A stretch of DNA of 64,000 bases, taken from contig CAWGVL010000059.1 in assembly GCA_963825845.1 (NCBI GenBank), positions 62,001 through 126,000 on the forward strand, written 5' to 3'. The first letter of the stretch is position 1, and every line of letters starts with the position of its first letter. Of this stretch, positions 61,101-64,000 are shown in pieces. Made by a program: the position numbers and the translations under genes. This stretch comes from DASQDN01 sp963825845. Its GTDB lineage: Bacteria; Acidobacteriota; Terriglobia; Bryobacterales; Bryobacteraceae. The notes below the pieces were generated by a model, which was not told where the DNA came from, made no database searches, and saw nothing but the letters and a program-made list of their open reading frames with translations.

Positions 61101-61367
61101 CTGGAATCCGGCCGAGCTAATAACGACCTCATATGGCCCCGGCTGCAGTTGTTGCAGCACATAGAGGCCCTGCTCGTTGGTCGTTGCGGAGTGTTTATCC
61201 CCCTGGCGAGCGTTCGTCGCGGTAACTGTCGCTGCCGGGATCGCAGCCCCGGTGCCATCCGTCACAGCCCCCGTGAGTTGTGCCGTAGTTTGCCCAAAAC
61301 CGGGGATGGATAACAGCCCCATCAGGGCGAGGGTATTCAGAAATCGTAGGGTTCTTTTGCCAACCAC
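58179..61367 (-). CDS. TonB-dependent receptor, Oar-like, with carboxypeptidase-regulatory N-domain
   Basis: 1062 residues, intact. GTG start and signal peptide (LRFLNTLALMGLLSIPGFG). Residues 25-110 form a CarboxypepD_reg-like beta domain (QLTGAVTDGTGAAIPAATV), then a plug (VQELPVNGRTYSLLALTAPG, GTGTGGQINVVSKSGGNQFHG) and a 22-strand barrel ending SRQIQLGMRYSF with the terminal Phe. The Acidobacteria-type Oar/TonB family imports glycans or siderophores, or mediates adhesion. No partner SusD gene is present. The terminator at 58125-58172 lies just downstream. Confidence 0.9.
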   Translation of the reverse strand: MVGKRTLRFLNTLALMGLLSIPGFGQTTAQLTGAVTDGTGAAIPAATVTATNARQGDKHSATTNEQGLYVLQQLQPGPYEVVISSAGFQEVKKALELSVGQVRNLDAALDISSQATVVQVVESTGATVDTSSARIGSNVTAREVQELPVNGRTYSLLALTAPGATNTGDGAFDKVRFNGKATEQNQFRYDGVDASAVFDTAPGWLTVSGSQFRLQNSVESIQEFRVDSALYPAEYGTGTGGQINVVSKSGGNQFHGALFEYLRNDKLDARNFFDGAEKSKLRLNQFGANIGGPIVKDKLFFFGSFEALRQRAGLNVLETVPSAAARSRAVPEIAPLLTGFPTGFQSTNNPDIDLAQRVAVSRLNETYFNGRVDYNISPTQRLYVRYLKDIGELDAPDNTVTPRRILATNKPDNFVAVLNSTVSARSVNEFKVGLNRAPTTLSVLPGVPGLEGTLINISGSIVQPGVNGGAPSGVAAPGGTTRQSSAGNGRGSDYRGKTYTILDNFSYLAGNHQIKAGFEFRAIRIPLNQLGGVTYSYSNLNNFLSNTGATVAYIGDLGFRVGEQEYYIGYLQDEWRIRPNLTLNYGMRYEYYTPNREKDNRVSLFDAGTVQLLDPRTQFYRADNKAFGPRVGLTWAPSALQNRTVIRIGAGVYYGPGQYEDLIQPIESDVNRFTLGGQRYPANLAALTSGALPPQTPRAYDVNGYRVPERNIQFGVNIQQVLPFEFVGQVGYTGSLGRNLFQRSITNLITGVNPTTGAVTRQNPAFGEIDYKTSGGRDSYNALQLGLTRRYAQGLTVGMQYAWSHSLGTSQGSNEAITVQNPFCFECDRGDGPADIRHYAYLNAIYELPFGNQRKFLREGWASKIAGGWSISSMINLRTGLPINVFMVRPDVVNVDASGRVVSSLGAPGTIAVINTPGGGASRATRRPNVVPGVDPYIKDRNGLQWLNPAAFSVPAPGEYGNLGRNALRGPGFSQLDMMLSKRVKFSETQSLEFRADFYNILNRVNFSNPPATLPNALPSLQPGQAFSTANAPGFGVITSTVGRTVGLGTSRQIQLGMRYSF

Positions 61368-61508
61368 ACCCGCAGTCTAGCGAGCGAACATCACAAATTC
61401 GTTACACTTCAGTGAACTTTGGTTGTAATCGAATCTAAATCCTTTGCTGAGTGAATTTCTCGCTGTTCTGTAGCGATCCAATGGCGTGGCGAAACCGGAT
61501 CGCCACGG

Positions 61509-62696
61509 TTACGGTTTCATTACAGTTGATTGACTTTTCTGTTTCAGCCATTCACCCATGCGGCGCACGGCTTCCATCAGATTCTCAAATGAGTTCGCAT
61601 AGCTGAAGCGGAGATACCCTTCTCCAAACTTACCGAATGACGTGCCGCTGAGGCAAGCAACCCCGGCTTCGTTCAATAATTTGTCCGCAAGGTCCTTAGA
61701 CGACAACCCTGTACCCGTAATATTCGGGAACGCGTAAAACGCTCCTTCCGGCAACGGACATCGGAATCCCGGCAGCGTGTTCAGACCTGCAACGAATGCG
61801 TCACGACGCCGGTGGAATTCCGCGACCATTTTCTCGGGACCATCCTGTGGACCCGTAATCGCGGCGATCCCGGCACGTTGAGTGAAACTCGCGGTACAGG
61901 AGTTCGAGTTCACCATCAGCTTGTTCACGGCATCGGCAAGCCATGCGGGCATAACGCCGTAGCCCATGCGCCATCCCGTCATAGCATAGATTTTCGAGAA
62001 TCCATCAAGGATGATCGTCTTCTCCAGCATGCCGGGACAACTCGCGATCGACACCGGCTTCTCGGCGTAACTGATGCGCGAATAGATTTCATCCGACAGC
62101 ACCATCATGTCCCGATCCCGGACTATCTCAGCGATCGCTGCGATATCCTCAGCGGGAATCACACCGCCTGTCGGATTCTGCGGCGAGTTCAGGATCAACA
62201 GCTTCGTTTTCTCCGTGATCTTCGATTTCAACAAATCCAGATCAAAGGAAAAGCTCCGATCTTCGAGCAGCGGCATCGGAACGGGCACGCCGCCCGAAAA
62301 CTGAATCATCGATTCGTAGATCGGAAATCCCGGATTCGGATAGACGACCTCGTCCCCTTCTTCGATCAGGGCGAGAATTGGGAAGAAGATAATCGGCTTG
62401 CCACCCGGAACGACACACACGTTCTCGATTCCGACGTTGATCCCTCGTGTCTCGCCCACATGCTTTGCGAGCACCTCGCGAAAGTCGGGATAACCCGCCG
62501 TCGGTCCATAGTGGGTCCAACCCTCGTCGAGCGCCTTCTTCCCCGCCTCGATAATATGCCGGGGTGTTTCAAAGTCAGGCTCGCCGATCTCCAGGTGAAT
62601 GATGCTGCGTCCCTGAGCTTCCAGCGCACGGGCCTTCACGAGTACCTCAAACGCGGTCTCGATCAGGATGCGGTCCATCCTTGAGGCTAAATTCAT
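61509..62696 (-). CDS. Pyridoxal-phosphate aminotransferase, AspC family
   Basis: 395 residues of the fold type I class: IEIGEPDFETP-like N-terminal block, THYGPTAGYPDFR, NPGFPIYES, LILNSPQNPTGGV, VLSDEIYSRISY and the Schiff-base Lys in DGFSKIYAMTGWRMGYG. An aspartate, tyrosine or branched-chain substrate is possible. It is the last gene of a three-gene run and overlaps the DUF35 gene by 4 bases. Intact. Confidence 0.9.
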   Translation of the reverse strand: MNLASRMDRILIETAFEVLVKARALEAQGRSIIHLEIGEPDFETPRHIIEAGKKALDEGWTHYGPTAGYPDFREVLAKHVGETRGINVGIENVCVVPGGKPIIFFPILALIEEGDEVVYPNPGFPIYESMIQFSGGVPVPMPLLEDRSFSFDLDLLKSKITEKTKLLILNSPQNPTGGVIPAEDIAAIAEIVRDRDMMVLSDEIYSRISYAEKPVSIASCPGMLEKTIILDGFSKIYAMTGWRMGYGVMPAWLADAVNKLMVNSNSCTASFTQRAGIAAITGPQDGPEKMVAEFHRRRDAFVAGLNTLPGFRCPLPEGAFYAFPNITGTGLSSKDLADKLLNEAGVACLSGTSFGKFGEGYLRFSYANSFENLMEAVRRMGEWLKQKSQSTVMKP

Positions 62697-62899
62697 GAGA
62701 TTTTTCGAAAGAAAGGAACTCCGTTGCGTTCGTCTGCCAGAATCACGGCGTCATCGATGGAAACTCGATCGCCTGACACACGACCGGTCACGCGTTCGCC
62801 GTTCTCGAGAGTAACGATAATCAGCTGATACGGCGCCTCACTGACGAAAGCCTCGGGAGCCGAGTGAATCAACGTTTCTGTATATACGGTACCCTTCAT
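62693..62899 (-). CDS. Short DUF35-type OB-fold protein (no zinc ribbon)
   Basis: 68 residues: MKGTVYTETLIHSAPEAFVSEA, then an OB-fold sheet YQLIIVTLENGERVTGRVSGD and VSIDDAVILADERNGVPFFRK. The usual DUF35 partners of thiolases have an N-terminal rubredoxin-like zinc ribbon (four Cys) before the OB domain; none is present here. It overlaps the thiolase stop and the aminotransferase start by 4 bases each. DUF35 subunits bind acyl-CoA for the thiolase or HMG-CoA synthase. Intact. Confidence 0.8.
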   Translation of the reverse strand: MKGTVYTETLIHSAPEAFVSEAPYQLIIVTLENGERVTGRVSGDRVSIDDAVILADERNGVPFFRKIS

Positions 62900-64000
62900 G
62901 CGGCAGCCAGAATGGTCACGACCGCCGACGCGCCTGATCCGCCCAGATTCTGCGCAAGACCAATATCATGTCTGGAAACCTGACGCTCCCCTGCTTCGCC
63001 TCTAATCTGAAGCACGATATCGCACAACTGGGCGACACCAGTAGCGCCAACTGGATGTCCTTTCGCTTTCAATCCACCACTCGTATTCACCGGGCGGGGA
63101 CCGGTCAACGCCGTACATCCCTCGGCGGTGTACGGTCCTCCGTGGCCCTTCGAAACGAACCCGAGATCCTCGATAGCGACAATCTCCGCGATGGTGAAGC
63201 AGTCATGGACCTCGGCGAGTTGGATATCGTTTGGGCCTACTCCGGCCATCTGATACGCCTTGCCTGCGGCAGTCCGGACCGCCTCGAAGACCGTGATGTC
63301 TTCCTTGCGATCCAGCGCCACAAAATCCGACGTTTGTGCGATTCCGAGTACCCTCACCGGCTTATCCGTCCACTCCCGAGCCCGATCCAAAGGCGCAAGC
63401 ACGATCGACGCGGCGCCATCGCTCACTAATGAACAATCGTATACGGTCAGAGGTTCCGCGATCGGCTTACCCGCCAGCGCCTGCTCCAGCGTAATGACCT
63501 TTCTCATGTGCGCATCAGGGTTCTTCGCGCCGTTGGCGTGATTCTTTACCGCGACGGCCGCCAGATGCTCTCGGGTTGTCCCGTATTGGAACATGTGCCG
63601 CCGGGCGATCATTGCAAAAAGCGCCGGGAACGTTGCGCCGGCTTTGCCTTCCGTGCAGCACTCGCCTGCCATCGCGAGGATTTCCGCCACTCTGGGGGTC
63701 TGCTGCGAGGTCATTTTTTCCACACCAGTGACCAGCGCCACATCGTACAAGCCGGCCGCGACGGCCGAGAATGCGTGAAAGAACGCCGACCCGCTCGACG
63801 CGCACGCAGCCTCAACACGAGTACATGGCACTCCCGTGATTCCCATGGGACCAGCAATATAGGGAGCGAGATGGCTTTGGCCCACAAAGGATGGTCCGGC
63901 GAAATTGCCCAGATAGAACGCTTCCACTTGTCCGGGGTCGAGCCGAGCGTTGGCCAGCGCCTTCTGACCCGAATCGACCGCCAAGTCGCGGATGTCGCGG
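62896..64000 (-). CDS. Thiolase family protein (SCPx-like), N-terminus outside window
   Basis: About 368 residues visible; the N-terminus lies past the window end, as the frame is open to base 64000. Motifs: nucleophilic Cys in RVEAACASSGSAFFHA, DCSLVSDGAASIVLA, AEVHDCFTIAEI with His and Cys, and the second catalytic region GLKAKGHPVGATGVAQ. This is the thiolase/SCPx branch (non-decarboxylating, acetyl-CoA C-acyltransferase-like) that teams up with DUF35 proteins. It heads the three-gene run on the minus strand. Confidence 0.88.
   Translation of the reverse strand, partial: RDIRDLAVDSGQKALANARLDPGQVEAFYLGNFAGPSFVGQSHLAPYIAGPMGITGVPCTRVEAACASSGSAFFHAFSAVAAGLYDVALVTGVEKMTSQQTPRVAEILAMAGECCTEGKAGATFPALFAMIARRHMFQYGTTREHLAAVAVKNHANGAKNPDAHMRKVITLEQALAGKPIAEPLTVYDCSLVSDGAASIVLAPLDRAREWTDKPVRVLGIAQTSDFVALDRKEDITVFEAVRTAAGKAYQMAGVGPNDIQLAEVHDCFTIAEIVAIEDLGFVSKGHGGPYTAEGCTALTGPRPVNTSGGLKAKGHPVGATGVAQLCDIVLQIRGEAGERQVSRHDIGLAQNLGGSGASAVVTILAAA

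Overview
The window reads as chromosome of an Acidobacteriota bacterium, most likely of the Solibacter/Bryobacter type. This is inferred from gene content, not from a marker gene: a PSD1/DUF1592 cytochrome paired with a DUF1552 protein, two DUF1080 proteins, an Oar-like TonB receptor of over 1000 residues with an N-terminal carboxypeptidase-regulatory domain, a quinoprotein with a built-in cytochrome c, a winged-helix/TolB fusion, several Tat-exported oxidoreductases and a hopanoid gene (hpnH). Coding density is high on both strands. I found no tRNA, rRNA, CRISPR array, insertion sequence or prophage.

Layout. 0-5 kb: end of cdaR, then glmM, facing purC-cvpA and a Tat-exported Gfo/Idh oxidoreductase. 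4.6-7.7 kb: a glycosyltransferase-methyltransferase fusion, a hemerythrin-like protein and a double TIR-like protein. 8.3-12.2 kb: an sdhCAB operon with many frameshifts and a small helical protein. 12.2-15.3 kb (minus): a Ycf46-like AAA+ ATPase six bases upstream of a membrane-anchored TIR protein, then a DUF1080 protein. 15.3-20.0 kb: quinoprotein/cytochrome c overlapping a NitT/TauT-type ABC importer. 20-27.4 kb: PepSY membrane protein pair, DUF1552, DUF1592-type cytochrome, diheme cytochrome c. 27.6-33.5 kb: hpnH and partner, TetR regulator, argG, AI-2E-type permease, zinc alcohol dehydrogenase. 33.5-41.8 kb: yceD-rpmF-plsX, DsbD, M28 peptidase, metX-metW, an epoxide-hydrolase-like enzyme. 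41.8-45.3 kb: two tandem phosphohexomutases and a DUF1080 protein. 45.3-50 kb: accessory genes, including a broken FitAB toxin-antitoxin pair, a 40-base palindrome and a winged-helix/TolB protein. 50-58 kb: trpD, sucCD, ndk, SDR, MFS, YmdB-type phosphodiesterase, aldo/keto reductase. 58-64 kb: TonB receptor and a thiolase-DUF35-aminotransferase operon.

The dominant oddity is the number of frameshifts. At least twelve genes that otherwise translate into well-conserved proteins need one to about nine frame changes, while other long genes (glmM, the 1062-residue TonB receptor, sucCD, argG) are clean. Because single frameshifts fall in otherwise perfect metabolic genes (metX, hpnH, dsbD), I read most as sequencing or assembly indels. 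The FitB toxin is an exception, because it also has substitutions at active-site positions. For frameshifted genes I give the whole span and state where the frame changes.

The most interesting candidates for undescribed biology are the AAA+/TIR pair, the double TIR-like protein, the quinoprotein translationally coupled to an ABC importer, and a DUF35 protein reduced to its OB fold beside its thiolase.
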